Positions 10,801-22,084 of a stretch of 64,000 nt of DNA are shown in pieces. Source of the DNA: Callipepla californica brunnescens (Eukaryota; Chordata; Aves; Galliformes; Odontophoridae). Both the position numbers and the translations under genes were made by a program. The notes below the pieces were generated by a model. The model was not told the origin of the DNA, ran no database searches, and saw only the letters and a program-made list of their open reading frames with translations. The first letter of the stretch is position 1. Each line of letters starts with the position of its first letter. The stretch covers positions 5,698,382 to 5,762,381 of the forward strand of contig JALIRH010000035.1 in assembly GCA_023055505.1 (NCBI GenBank), given 5' to 3'.

Positions 10801-12619
10801 TACCGAGCGGGGCCGTGGGCAGACGTGCTGAAGGCGGAGCAGGAGCCCACCCCTCCTGCCCATGCAGAGCAAGCTGTGTGAGAGCAGGGCACTCCAGGGA
10901 AGGGGAGGGGTGCCCCACTGTGAAATCAGGGAAATTGGTTAATTAAAGAGGAAAAAAATATCAAAATGCTGCTCTGCCTTATCTGGAAATAGCAGAGGTG
11001 TTGTGGAGGTCAGGATGACCTCCCTCCTTTTGGCACAGCTGGAGCCATGAGGCGGAATAGACTTTTCCAGCCCACAGATCCTCTTTGCTCTCTTCGTTCC
11101 CACTCAGCCCTGGTGCTCGTGGTGGGAGCCATCTCACAAGGTTTGGAGCATGGTGCTCAGGATTGGTCCCTAACACTGAGTTCCAGCTAAGGCATGTTTA
11201 CCCATAGAACCCAGACCTGGAAAAGGACTCCGTGCTCCCAAAACCTGGGAAGATGACTCCTTGTACTGGGTCCTAGCAGGGTGGTGGCAGCCTGAAGCCA
11301 GAGCTCACATCCGTGGCAGTGATTTCTCCCCAGAGGAGCAAAGAGGAGGGAGCAGCCTCCAGCCTTGGGCTGAGTTATTTCAGTCCCACCTCTCTGCCTT
11401 GCCATGACAGCTGCTGGGCACAGCCTCGCTGCCCCCCTTTAGCACATGTTACCTGGAGTTCAGCATCGGCTTTCTGTCCCTCACGACTTTTTAGCCTTCT
11501 GTTGCACTGCAGCGTTATTGATTGCTCACCCGGCCGTGGCCTGGAGCCTATATTAGGTGTGAACATAGCGCCAGTCCCTGCAGGCCCACGGCACAGGGCA
11601 GGATGCTCTGAGCTTTGTTCTGACAGCCTTCCTTTTTTAGCTCCTTCTGCACTGCCCTTCTTCCCCTCGCTGTGGGTTGGGTCATTGGGGGGTTTGGCAT
11701 GGTTCCCTTTTTGTCCTTTGCCTTAGGGTCCTATGACTTGCTCTGTTTGCAGGCAGAAGTGGGAAATTGAGAGATTTTATCCCTCTCTGCCAAAGGGAGA
11801 TTGAATGGTGAGGGCATGAGCTACATTAGGACCTTGTCTTGGTCGATGCAATGGGTCTGCAACATGCCTAAATGGAGGGGTGCAGGTGAAGGTGGGACTC
11901 TACCATGTTGGCATGGTGTCTGCTTATCCTCCTGGTTCACAGCTCAGAAATGAGATGCAGACACATCCCCTGCCCATGGAGATGTGTCCTCGATTGGCCA
12001 TTAAAGAGCCAAGGAAGAATATCCAATTAACAGCCCTAATGTTAGCGACGTGCAGAACCCAGACCGAAGTTTTCCTAGCGTAATGAGCTGATATAAAAGC
12101 AGCCAGAGGGAGATATCATCGGCTTTATAGGGCTGGCAAAGCCAGGAACAGAGCTGTGCATTCTTGAGTGCCATCTTCTGGCACCTCGTATGTGAACCAG
12201 TTGCACTTCTGCGTGGCTGAAGCGATCTGGTAATGCAGAGCTGCATGAAAATGCAGTGGATTTCCTGCATTTCCCAGTGCATCCTGGGCAGATGCGTGGT
12301 GAGTGGATGTGTTTCCCCATTGTCTTTGCATCTGACCATCCGTGTGGCTGCTGAGCATCTCCATCCTTTAGCACGAGGAGCAAGCATCTGCCGGTCAGCC
12401 CCTGCGCTGAGCTGGTGCCACGTCTGTCCCTGTGCCAGCTTGGGAAGCAGCTGTTTCCTGGTTTATTTATCCCCTCTGCAGTCTCCGTGGGAGGATAATC
12501 TCAGCGACATGCCACATCTCGTTTACAGCCAGCCCCTGAAAAGTTACAGGTGCAAGTTGTGGGGTGGGATGGAGGCGGAGGACAGCACGGAGGTGAGCTC
12601 ACCGGGGACGGAGCAGGGA
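10801..12619. other. Non-coding spacer
   Basis: GC-richer single-copy-looking sequence. A short AT-rich patch at 10930-10965 has GGTTAATTAAAG. The 137-codon plus-strand frame at 11313-11726 is rich in Pro, Ser, Leu and Cys, as expected from translated GC-rich spacer, and has no splice context. No repeat family recognised. Confidence 0.45.
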
Positions 12620-12850
12620 GTTAGGGAAATGTATAAAATATTAAATGACATCGTGGCAAGGCACAGACAGGGGTAGAACGATAATTAAAGTAAACAGCGC
12701 ATCAAAAGCCTAGCTAAAACTCGCATTTGAATTGCAAGTCAGTGCAGAAACAGCTCCCGTAGCCATGTATAAAAGTGTTTCCAGGAACCTTTTAAGAATA
12801 CTAATGATGATGGAAATGGAGCACAGTGATTCAGACTTTATGGTATGTGA
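12620..12850. promoter_or_regulatory. Candidate conserved non-coding element
   Basis: AT-leaning block with TATAAAATATTAAATGAC, ACGATAATTAAAGTAAAC, GCATTTGAATTGC and AATACTAATGATGATGG. No repeat family recognised. Regulatory role is inferred from composition only. Confidence 0.33.
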
Positions 12851-13469
12851 CAATCCAGAGGCCACTAGGCTCGGGCTTGGCTGCTGGCATAAGGAAGCTG
12901 ATGAGAGCATGGACCCTGCCAGAAAGGCAGGTTGCTTCCCAGGCAGAGTTTCTGGAGATAGAGATGCTGAAGGAGAGGTGGAGCCTCTCTTCCCCCAGGG
13001 ATGTGCAGGATTTCCCTTCTGGGACTGCAGCACCATCAGTTGGGTGGCAGCTGTGGCCATATCTTGTTGTCCACTCCCTCTGGCTTTGCTCAAATCAGCT
13101 TTAAAAAACCTTGGTCAGATTGCTGCATGTTCTTGCTACAGATCCTCCAGCACAAATCATCACCTCCTTGCTCTCCCCTTGGCTTTCAGCCACCTCAATG
13201 CTCCCAGTGATGCCTGCTGCTCCATTTCTAACCCATAGCGCACTCCCTCTGCAAATGTTTCACTGTGTTAATGCCTGAACATAGCAAAAGATCCATCAGA
13301 TAATTGGAAAGCTCAGGTCAGGGCTCAGGCCATGCGAAACAAGCTGAACAACAGCATCGTGGGTGCTGCGTTTCCTCCCAGTTCGGGAGATGACACAGCC
13401 CCTTCCCCGTGGCAGAGCAGCACAGTTGGAATTAAGGGCCAGAAAACAGTGTCAGATTTGTCTTGACTT
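12851..13469. other. Non-coding spacer
   Basis: No gene, RNA gene or repeat recognised. The 168-codon plus-strand frame covering 12732-13238 starts inside the neighbouring AT-rich block and has no recognisable domain. Confidence 0.45.
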
Positions 13470-13560
13470 CCATGCTGAACACCTTTGGGCTACGGAGCAA
13501 ATCTCTTAATTATTCCCTGTGCCATTTGCCCTCACTGTGCAAGGAGTACAATAGCTCGGT
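13470..13560 (+). mobile_element. Possible MIR-like SINE fragment, sense
   Basis: The order of sub-motifs resembles the body of a MIR/CORE-SINE. ACCTTTGGGCT stands where MIR has GACCTTGGGCAAG, CAAATCTCTTAATTATTCC replaces CACTTAACCTCTC, then come TGTGCCATTTGCC and ACTGTGCAAGGAGTACAATAG where MIR has CTGTGCCTCAGTTTCC and CATCTGTAAAATGGGGATAATAG. The copy is heavily diverged, as expected for an element older than the bird-mammal split. Identification is by eye. Confidence 0.4.
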
Positions 13561-14334
13561 CCTTGGGGAGAACAAATTCTCCTTAGTGCTGATAATAACG
13601 TGATTTACAGCGGATTTCCCCAGCTGGCCTTCAGGGCACAGCGTTACCTAATGGAAGCAATTAAAAAGCAGTAGGAAGTGACCCCTGGAAAGTTCAGGTA
13701 GCTACAGAAGAAACCGGGGGATTAGGAGGCAGGCCGTGGAGCGGTGCAGGCGTGGGGGTGCCTTCATCCCATCCAACAGTGGGTGCGCTGGTGGGGTGTC
13801 CCCTCTGGCACTGAGAGAGGGAAAGAGCAGTAATGTTGCAGATGGGACGGCTTTTCACTTGGCTGTGTGTTGTCGTAAGGTGCTCTTTGGATAGCTTTTG
13901 AATACTTGGGTTGCTTTGCAGGCGTCTCCAAAATACCCCAATCACCTCTGGGCAAAGTCCCCATTGAAACCGGGATGGCTGTGAGAGCTGAGGGCCACCG
14001 AGTCATCACCGTGGAGCATCCCATCCTGGGAGGAGGCTGATCCCATCCCAGAGACCAAAGACCTCTCCCCAACCCCTTGTGTTTTCCACCCCAGCGAGAG
14101 CAGGATGGCCAGCTATGGGAACCTGCAGGGATAGGCTGGAGCCAGCTGCCTCCAAATATTGCTGGTGCAGGTTTTTGGGAGGGGTCTGCAGCCCTGTTCC
14201 CCCAGCTGCTGTGCATGGCCACAGCCTCGAGGCGCAGTGCTGGGGCTGTTGAGGTGCCACGCTCTGTAGGATTGAGCGGTCTTCTCCTTTCTTAGCCCAA
14301 CTCCATGACCCTCCATAAGGAAAAGCGTGATTTT
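13561..14334. other. Non-coding spacer
   Basis: No gene. The first 100 bases (GCTGATAATAACGTGATTTAC, GCAATTAAAAAGC) are AT-leaning and may belong to a small regulatory block. The rest is GC-richer with overlapping frames on both strands (152 codons minus, 72 codons plus) that have no domain-like content. Confidence 0.45.
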
Positions 14335-14960
14335 CCTTTGGAAACAACTGGCTCTAAACGTAATCAATTTTTTTAGTGCCTGGATGAAAATTCAATACCA
14401 CCACGCAAAGCGCTCTCCCAACGTGAGCGTCTGTTTAGTAATGAGGGATTTCTTTTTTCACCCTCCCGTAAATGCTGTGGCTGGAAGGCTGCGATGGGAA
14501 TTTTCCCAGCATGCCGCCGTTGTTTTGACCTAGATGTTTAAGCATTCATTTACCGCCGAAGTTTGGTGTTTCGAGGTCTTAAGAGTTTGTATCATGCGCT
14601 GTCTGGAAAGCTCTGAAAGGGAAGAAATACCAAGGGCAGCTCACGAGTTACAAAGGAAAACGGATTTGACGTTATTATGCCTCTGTTTATTGGCAGCCCA
14701 CGATGAGATGTAAAGAAATGTCAAAAAATCCCATGTGTGCATTGGTTTGGTTCAGGAAAAATTGCTGTTTGCCTCTGCCCGGAGGCTACGAGTCACTCTG
14801 CTAATGCACAAGGCACTAAAATGACCCCTTTGTTTTCCTTATGATCACTTCTGATAGCGCGCTCTGCCAGAGATATCATATCTTTGATCTCTCCGCACTG
14901 ATGTTAAGTCTCTCTCGAGTTCAGTAGCATCTCCTTGAGATTAATACTTGATGGCATTCT
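14335..14960. promoter_or_regulatory. Candidate conserved non-coding element, long
   Basis: About 600 bp of repeat-free, AT-leaning sequence with many distinctive single-copy words: ACGTAATCAATTTTTTTAG, TTTAGTAATGAGGG, TTAAGCATTCATTTACCG, GACGTTATTATGCC and GAGATTAATACTTG. CpG dinucleotides are kept in several of them (TTACCGCCGAAG, GATAGCGCGCTC), which is unusual in AT-rich neutral DNA and fits constraint. Conservation was not tested. Confidence 0.4.
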
Positions 14961-15405
14961 CAGCACCAAGCTGTCCTAACCCATACATCACAAGATGTCA
15001 CGCTTTGCACTCGCCTCCTGCCTCAATGACTTCACGCTGGCGCAATAAATAACCCTTGGCCAGCTCCGCTCTCCCCTCTGTGCACACAGAGTTTAACGGG
15101 GAAACTCCCGGAGCAAAGAGGAAGGGAACTTTCTGCTGCTGTTGGGATGTTCGCAGGGCACAGCCCAGCACCGCTCCCTGAGGATGGTTTCTGGGGTTAT
15201 TCCTCTCTGGGCAGCAGTGGGACGACGCGCAGTGATTTCTCCTTATTGGGAGTGACAAAGCGCAGTACCCCGGGGTATCCATCTGCCAGCATCTCATGTC
15301 GTGTCCGCTAGGCAAACGCATTAGGAAAATCACTTTCTGCTTTGGTTTTTACCTCAGTGTGCGTGCCTTCGCTTGCTTGCTTTGCGAGGGGTGGGTGAGC
15401 AGAGC
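14961..15405. other. Non-coding spacer
   Basis: No gene recognised. A 111-codon minus-strand frame lies here without splice signals or domains. Confidence 0.4.
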
Positions 15406-15407
15406 AG

Positions 15408-15458
15408 GGTCAGTCGAGGCCCCTTCCGACCCAACTGTTCTGCGATGCGGTTCTGGGA
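15408..15458 (+). mobile_element. CR1 LINE 3' tail fragment, sense
   Basis: The string TCGAGGCCCCTTCCGACCC followed by AACTGTTCTGCGATGCGGTTCTG matches the CR1 3' terminus pattern (GAGGTCCCTTCCAACCC, then ATTCTGTGATTCTG octamers) with CpG-type differences. Only about 50 bp remain. Confidence 0.6.
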
Positions 15459-15730
15459 GGAGGTGCTGGGGCTGCACTGCGAGGTTTTGTCTGCAGAGTG
15501 AGGTCTGTATGAGGTGGGTGTGATTTCATCCTGGTCCTGCCTGCGGGGGAGCCCCGGTGCAAAGAGCTGCACTCAATCCCTGCTGCTCTGCGTGCCATCC
15601 TTGTGCTGACGAACCCGCCCCTAACGAGGCTGTGATGCTAATGGGGCCCAGCACACTTGTGAGGGCAGGTGAAGCACATGCCTCACGGGCTGGGTGGTGA
15701 ATAATGAGAAGAGACGAGGCAATTAGAACC

Positions 15731-15756
15731 CCCCCCCACCACCACCACCACCTCCT
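15731..15756. repeat. C-run followed by (CCA)n
   Basis: A run of nine or ten C is followed by five or six ACC units, then CTCC. It is a simple microsatellite-type sequence. Confidence 0.8.
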
Positions 15757-15784
15757 TTTTTCCCCACTGTCCTCCAGGTAGAAA

Positions 15785-16115
15785 GGTTTCAATATTTTAA
15801 GTTCTGTCACAGCAGGTTAGGGTATTAGCAATCATGGTTCACTGCCATCGGTATTTGTTCCATTTGTGGCATTTATGATGGTTATCCACATTAATTATTT
15901 CACTGCTAAAGTCCCTTCTAATTTCAGAGCACTGTTATTTCTAAGAAAGATGGATATTAAATATGCCACACATCAGCACGGGGTGGCATTACACCATGCT
16001 ATTAAGTTCTGATGCGAAGGCTCGGCAAAAAATAACTTTGCTATTTGTAATCACCGTGAAGTGTTTTAGTGTTGCAGTTTGGAATAAGAAATAAAGATGA
16101 TGACAGGAACTGATT
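15785..16115. promoter_or_regulatory. Candidate conserved non-coding element
   Basis: Repeat-free AT-rich block with CACATTAATTATTTCACTG, TTCTAATTTCAGAGC, GGATATTAAATATGCC, GCTATTAAGTTC and GCTATTTGTAATCACC. Dense ATTA/TAAT cores over about 330 bp, flanked by a C-rich microsatellite on the left and a CR1 copy on the right. This is one of the better enhancer candidates by composition. Confidence 0.42.
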
Positions 16116-16220
16116 TCTTATTAGGACGCGGTGCGGGCATCTACATAAATCAGGAAGGAAATAACGAGGTAACCCTTAGCTGGCCGAATCCACACAGTCC
16201 CAGTTGGACCTGGCAGTGCA

Positions 16221-16407
16221 CTGGAGAGATGTGGAGCTGTTGGAGTGTATCCAGAGGAGGGCCACGAAATGATGGAGGGGTGGAAGCCCTCCCCATGAGG
16301 ACAGGCTGAGAGCTGGGGCTGTGCAGCACAGAGAAAGGAAGGCTCCAGCAGTTGGACCATAGATGGTCATAAAGGTTCCTTCCAACTCAAACGATTCTAT
16401 GATTCCC
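16221..16407 (+). mobile_element. CR1 LINE 3' fragment with internal deletion, sense
   Basis: It begins in the end of the CR1 ORF2 region (TCCAGAGGAGGGCCACGAA, CCATGAGGACAGGCTGAGAG, AGCTGGGGCTGTGCAGCA, GAAGGCTCC). It then passes almost directly into the 3' terminus (GGTTCCTTCCAACTCAAACG, then ATTCTATGATTCC). The central part of the 3' region is missing, so this is an internally deleted, dead copy. Confidence 0.88.
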
Positions 16408-16409
16408 GT

Positions 16410-17224
16410 GGCATCAGGGGGCAAGGATGGAACAGGGGAACAAGGATGAGTGCCTTGTTGCATCTCCTTTCCAGAACAGCCCTGTAGGTGGGTTGGTCCA
16501 CAAAGCCTCATGATCAGGATGGGATGACCCCGGACCCAGAAAGCCCTGAATCCATTTTTAGGGCACCTGGGTGAAGCAGGGCATGGCATCAGCTGGCACA
16601 TGCAAGGGGAAAGGGGCAGAGCAGCAGTGTGAGCAGCTGTGTTGTTAAGAGATCTGAAAACCCAGGGATGAGGCTGGGGAGGAATTTGCCTTGTGTTGCG
16701 ACTAAGGAAAATTCTTTGTGATTTTCAGCAAGCCAGACACAAAAAAAAAATAGAAAAAAAAAAGAGGTTGAGATCAAATGGAACGTTTTGCTCAACTCCC
16801 GGATGAAATGTTCCCTCTTAGCAACGAGAGTTTGTGTACAGGTTTCACTAACAGTGAGGGATATTTTGAAATGAAAAGTAAACTAAAGGGGGAGAAACCC
16901 CCCCTGTTATTTTTTCTTGAAGTGTCAAAACAAATCTCTCTAATTCCTTGGGTTTGCAGTTTGTTTATTTTGGGCTGCTCTAGTGGCAGTCCCTCGAGCC
17001 GTGCAGGATTTGGCTTCCCAGCATCTCTGGAGCTGTCTGTGCCTCGGAGAGGTGCTGCAGGGCACAAGCTCAGCAGCATCCACGTGGGCAGCCCAGGTCT
17101 CACCCAGGGGATGCTGCAGCATCACCCTGCACTGAGCAGCAGTGCTCAGCACCTCAGCAGGTGCTGCGTGCCCAGTCTGCTCCATGCTGTAGCACTCGAG
17201 CAGCTCGTGCAGAAGTCTACACCA
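16410..17224. other. Non-coding spacer with A-rich tract
   Basis: No gene recognised. An A-rich tract with single T, G and C interruptions is at 16741-16765. The 161-codon plus-strand frame at 16778-17263 begins just after it, overlaps minus-strand frames and has no domain-like segment. Confidence 0.45.
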
Positions 17225-17460
17225 ACCTTCCTCAGCCTATATCGCCTATTAATTAAATGCTGATTAATTATTAAAAGGGTATTTATTGAGATTTAACAAG
17301 TCTGCAGCTAAAAAAGGGGAAGGAAAAAACGTGGCGGTGACAGGTGTTACACACCAGTAATGAGGTTCTTAATAATCAATTGGCATTTGTTTGACTTAGA
17401 ATAACATTCTTATTAAATCTAAATCAACTCTTTACTTGAGACACTTAATTACATGTGGGT
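17225..17460. promoter_or_regulatory. Candidate conserved non-coding element sharing a 16-mer with 24359
   Basis: Very dense homeodomain-type cores: CCTATTAATTAAATGC, GATTAATTATTAAAAGG, CTTAATAATCAATTGGC and ACACTTAATTACATG. It contains the exact 16-mer ACATTCTTATTAAATC (17404-17419), which recurs at 24359-24374 in another AT-rich block. No repeat family is recognised. Likely an enhancer-type element by composition; not tested for conservation. Confidence 0.45.
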
Positions 17461-18009
17461 TATTTTTTCTCCCAGCGCGGTGGGAGCTCCCAGCCCACGT
17501 CTCCGGGCTTCGGCGGAGGAAATAGAGACGAAAGGTGATGGTTATTCATGGCAAGTGCCATTTACGGAGCCATTTCCCCAAGCCCCTGTGCACACAGATG
17601 CCAACTGGAGTTTTCAGGGCTCGTTCTCCCTCTCTTAGGGAAGCTGGGGTGGTTCTGCGGGTCCCAGCCCTGTTCCCATCCTGGGTGCCACGGAGCATCC
17701 CGCTCCCCTGAGCCATTCGTTATCGTAGTTAGCACTGGGAAAATTTGCTGCTTCACTGCCACAGGAGGAAAGAAAAACTCTCCAAGTATCTGTGTGACTG
17801 CAGTGCCCTCCCGGCACAGCGCAGTCTGCAAACTGCTGTGGAAATAGCTCTGCCTGAAGCCCTGTTTTGCTGTTCCGAAGGCGAAAGGTTCCCTTCTCTG
17901 TTATCCAGACAGTTCGGGTCCTTCGGGGTCAGCGCCATCTTTTCATGTTGTTGCTGGGGATGTTTTGGCCTTGCGAGGAAATGGGAATCCGGGCAGGGGA
18001 GAAACTGTT
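17461..18009. other. Non-coding spacer
   Basis: GC-richer sequence with no recognised gene or repeat. Overlapping frames of 60-99 codons occur on both strands. Confidence 0.45.
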
Positions 18010-18310
18010 GGCTGTAATCGGAATTTAATTACTTCCCCTTCTAATGCTGCTTTGAAAAAGAAAACAAGGATCCCAACCGGGTGCTCTTTTAGCACAAACA
18101 ACAGCCAAAAAAAAATTGGGAAAGAAAAGGAACCGACAGCAACAAACAGTCTGTGCTATTAGGGGATCATTATTCTGATATTATTTATTTCAGACTTGTG
18201 ATGCTTTCCGATGCTTGACTTCACAGGCTCATTTTATTCCTTCCGAAAGCAATGCAGCGCTGCAATTTGCTGGGAGAAATTGTGATAAACATTAGCAAAG
18301 GGGGGAAGAA
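18010..18310. promoter_or_regulatory. Candidate conserved non-coding element
   Basis: AT-leaning repeat-free block with GGAATTTAATTACTTCC, CTTCTAATGCTGC, GATCATTATTCTGATATT and GATAAACATTAGC. Retained CpGs (TTTCCGATGC, CTTCCGAAAGC) inside AT-rich sequence suggest constraint. Function is inferred. Confidence 0.36.
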
Positions 18311-18500
18311 AGAAACCACGATGACTGCGGGGATAATTATGTACATTTATTTGAGGGCTGGGGAGGTGGGTGGTTCATGGAGAGCGTGGTTTGCGGTGTC
18401 AGAGCTGCAGCACATGGCGTGCACTGGGAAGAGATCCAGATGTTGGGATGCTGTGTGCTACAGCTGCACCCAGGGCCACAGAGTGATGTGGGTGTCTGTG

Positions 18501-18573
18501 ATTGGTGATGGTTGGACTTGGTGATCTCAGTCTTGGTCTTTCCAACTGTAGCAGCTCCATGATGCTATGACAG
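18501..18573 (+). mobile_element. CR1 LINE 3' terminus, sense
   Basis: GATGGTTGGACTTGGTGATC, TCAGTCTTGGTCTTTCCAAC and a degraded ATGATGCTATGAC tail match the CR1 3' terminus. Upstream sequence from about 18350 may be further, more diverged CR1, but I could not match it. Confidence 0.8.
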
Positions 18574-19519
18574 TGCTGCCCCACACCGTGTCTAGGGGTC
18601 CTTTTGGGGAAAGAAAGCAAACCCAAAGTGAGCTTCCATCAGTGGTGCAGGTTGCTGGGGGCTGATCTCCATTTTCAGGGACTTGAAGCGACGCACCTTT
18701 CTGTCCCCCAAACTGGGGATGGTAGATTTGTCCCATTGGCTCTGGGTAGCAGAATTTTTGTGACACAGCCTAATTTGCAATGAAATCTGCCTTTCCTTGG
18801 TGTCTCTTCCCTTCCCAGCCTGCAGGCTGGAGTAGTGCAGCGTGACATCTTGGTGGCTGGGGTTGCAGATGGGGAGCTGGGCGGATGGATAGCTTTTGAC
18901 ATGCCTCATCGACAAGCTCCTCGTGAGGGAGTCTAAAAGAAAACAAGAGAACACCAAATCATGCAACTCATGTATTGTAAAAAGCACCGTGATGTTGAAA
19001 AATGAGTCCTGATGTTGCAAAGTGATCAAAACATGTGGAGATGATTGAACTGTAGAGCTAACTTGTTCAAGCAGACCTTTCATGCTCAGCGCACCGTGGT
19101 GTTATGGGTACACATGTATTATTTGGTTTTGGCAAAGAGTCATGGTGACACACGTGCCCTCTGCAGGTCATCCCTAAGCAAGGTGGACCTGAGTGCTCTG
19201 AAGTCTGTAGGCTGCAGTGCTGACCCCAAAAGCACTGAGTTTCCCACCAAATGGGATCCCCCAGGTGGAGACCATCCTATGGTGCCACGCCTCCTCAATC
19301 TTGGCATCTTCAGGTGCACAAGAAAAGGAGAGAGCGACCCAAATCACGCCGTACCCATAAAATAACCCTCCTGCACTATCTGCATGCCCCCATAATGCTC
19401 CAGTGCTTGTGGTGATTGGACATCAACCACATAGAGGAAAAAAAGGAGGGTTTCCAAAAGGAAAAAAAGGCCAAATAATAACAAATGACTGGAAACCAAG
19501 CAGCCCCTCCACCCCTCCT
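18574..19519. other. Non-coding spacer
   Basis: No gene recognised. The 163-codon minus-strand frame (18592-19083) has no domain-like region and starts beside a CR1 fragment. An AT-rich patch with CCAAATAATAACAAATG is at about 19470-19490. Confidence 0.45.
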
Positions 19520-19830
19520 GCACTGACGCTGTAATGGAGCTTGTAGCGATTATATGACTTTTTTTAATAGAGTCTTAGCCGGCCTGGGAGAGGGATTTGC
19601 TGTCCCCAGAGCCTTGTCTTTGGGACGTGTGTCAGAAGCGTCCTTAAATCTTGGGAAAAACCTCTTCTGGCTGCGAAGATGAGAGCCGGGCTGCCGTGAG
19701 GAGCTGTAAAAAACCTGCTGATAGACAGATGGAGTGGTGTAATTATACGCGGGAGGGGGGACGGGGGGAGCGTTTGCTGAAATTATTAGTGTAGGCAGAC
19801 AATTAGAGGCTTTTCCAGAAGATTACCCTC
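19520..19830. promoter_or_regulatory. Candidate conserved non-coding element
   Basis: Contains GCTGTAATGGAGC, GCGATTATATGAC, GTAATTATACGCGGG and GAAATTATTAGTGTAGG, with a purine/G-rich stretch (GGAGGGGGGACGGGGGG) at about 19752-19769. No repeat family recognised. Regulatory role inferred. Confidence 0.32.
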
Positions 19831-20751
19831 TCCCTCCCATCTGTGTGCCGTTGAGGAGTTTACGCCTGTGATGCTGTTGCCTTCCTCAGCTGCCACGTTT
19901 GCTGTTTTGCCCAAATGATGGCTGGGCTTGGCTTCGCCTTTATGCAGATTTCACCAGCAACGCTCTCATGCGTTCCCCCTTTGGGAACAGGGAGACCTAG
20001 GGGTATCCCCAGGGTACCGGCCCAGTTTGGGGTGAGATATGGCAAATGTAGGGTTTTGCCAACTCACCGGTGGCATTTTCAAGTGTTTGTAGGCTGCATG
20101 CAGCCCCTAAAGGTGTTGGCAAAAGAAAGGGCAAAATGCAACCAGGTTTCAACCAGAACCATTGGTTTTGTGGTGGTTGTGCATTTATTTTGGGTCTTTA
20201 ATGTGCTGAGGAGTTAAATGGGAATTGTGCTGCATGGCTCACACCTTTTTTTTTTTTTGAAGCCGAGTTAGCACATTTCCTAGCAGCATCGTGGGGTTAT
20301 TTCTCAACAGTTTATTTTTCACGTTACAGTCACTTCGTTTTGAAAACATTGCCACTGGCCATTTGTTGAGTTTTCTGAATTAGGAAGAAATAAGTAAATC
20401 TGAATACAGAGTACTCTGATGAGTCAGGAAAAGCTGCATCAGCCTTTCTTTCCTTGGGAAAGAACAAGCTGCATGGCATGAAAACTTTTGCTTGGCTGAC
20501 ACGTTAACACCGTTACCCCAGACCTGGCCTTGGAGGTATCTTCCATTCTCTGCAAGGAGCAGAGGAGCCCATCCCAAATACTGCCCCCATGACATGCTCA
20601 GACAGATATTATTTGGCATTTTGGGAATGGCAGCAGGGACATGGGCAACTTGCAGAGCCTGCAGAGCTGCCCACATCTCCTCTCCCTGCAGAAGAGGTGG
20701 CTTGGAGCAGTTCCCAAATTGGGTGGATGAGAGGTAATAGCTTGTAGCTGT
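19831..20751. other. Non-coding spacer
   Basis: No gene recognised. A T-run lies at 20249-20260. The 144-codon minus-strand frame at 20380-20814 runs into the adjacent CR1 copy, which shows it is spurious. Confidence 0.5.
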
Positions 20752-20975
20752 TCTAGGGAGGTTCAGGTTGGGTACTAGGAAAAATTTCATCTCAGGGTGG
20801 TAAGGTGTTGGCACGGGCTGCCCAGGGAGTGGTGGTGTTCAAGAAGAGCATGGATGTCACAGTGAGTGACATGGCCTAGAGCCTGGCATGGTCAGAAGCT
20901 TGGGTCGCTGGTTGGGCTTGATAATCACAGTGGTCTTTCCAACCTTAATGATTCAACGATTCTGTGATTCTCTGA
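20752..20975 (+). mobile_element. CR1 LINE 3' fragment, sense
   Basis: In order it shows AGGGAGGTTCAGGTTGG with a TACTAGGAAAAATTTC run, GGCTGCCCAGGGAG(T)GGTGG, GTGTTCAAGAA, TTGGGCTTGATAATC, GGTCTTTCCAACCTTAATG and ATTCTGTGATTCTCTG. This is the colinear CR1 3' region with small deletions; the copy is 5'-truncated and non-coding. Confidence 0.92.
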
Positions 20976-22084
20976 CTTCCCAAGCTGAGCAGATCTTGGC
21001 ACACCATGAGCTGGCTCCATGAGACGCAGAGGGAATGTGGGAGGCTGTTTGCTCACGCTGCAAGTGGCAGCCCCACTGAGCATCACCAAAACAAACCGGG
21101 GCTGCTGGGGGGGCTGCGGTGCTTCCCAGCCCTCACACCCCTCCTCCCATCCCTGGATTCCCCGTCTTCCTGCTGGGGATCCTCCCCACAGTGCCTTTTT
21201 CCCTTTCCCCTGGCTCCACTCCATCCTGCTTTTTTCCTCTCTGTGATGCTGCCAGCCTCTAGCAGCCCGTACCCCTTATGTCACAGTGTGCTCACAGCCA
21301 CAATGGGAGTGGGAAAAGGAGAATTTATTGAACACCTTTACATGGGGACAGGGCTTTTCTACGGCAGGAGCAGCACAGCACCATGAGTTTGCTAGAAGTC
21401 CAATGAGGCAGCTCAGGAGGTGGAGGGATGGGCACAAAACCATCTCTCCCTGCTCCCTAATTTACAGCTCTGGCAATGTGAAGCCGTTAGTGCTCATTCA
21501 TCTTTGAGTATAAGGGAAAAAAAAAATCAAAATAATAAAAAAAAAATCATTACATGCCTTTCAGCATTGACCAGCCTGAGGAGACAGGAGTTATTCTTAA
21601 GAAAGTCATGTATCTTCCTTACTTTGGCATCAACATAAATAAAATTATTTATCTCTCAAATTTAAATGCTCCGCACCTTTAGCAGGCAGTAAATCCTTCT
21701 CTCCTGTCCCTTTATGTATTTGTTTCCCACTCCATCTTTCAGCAGAGAATGTAGAGCCGCAGTGCCTGGGGACCTGGGGGTCCTCCCCATCCATCCTGCG
21801 ATGCTGGTGGGATGCAGGACCCTTCCCAGCACCCACCCTCGCTCTCCCATCCCCAGAAGCCCTACCAGGGCTGTTAGCTCCCACCATCCTGGGCCAGTTG
21901 GACCACGCCATCATTTGTGTGCTAATTGCTGCCCTTCTGGGGCTGGGGCCCCTTCTGATGCTGTGGGCGCTGTCAGCACTTCTCTCCCCCCTGATGTCTT
22001 TAATCCAAAGGGTGGTTGACTCACTGGGCTGACAGCAGAGAGGCAGCAAACAGAACGAGACAGGGCTCATAAACATTGCATCCC
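20976..22084. other. Non-coding spacer with A-rich tract
   Basis: No gene. An A-rich tract with single T and C interruptions is at 21518-21548. Frames of 126 codons (plus, 21006-21386) and 143 codons (minus, 21645-22076) are open without splice context, in GC-rich sequence with few stops. Confidence 0.45.

Noticed and set aside
16741..16765. A-rich tract that could be a retroposon poly(A) tail
   Set aside because: No SINE, LINE or processed-gene body is recognisable upstream, and there is no target-site duplication visible.
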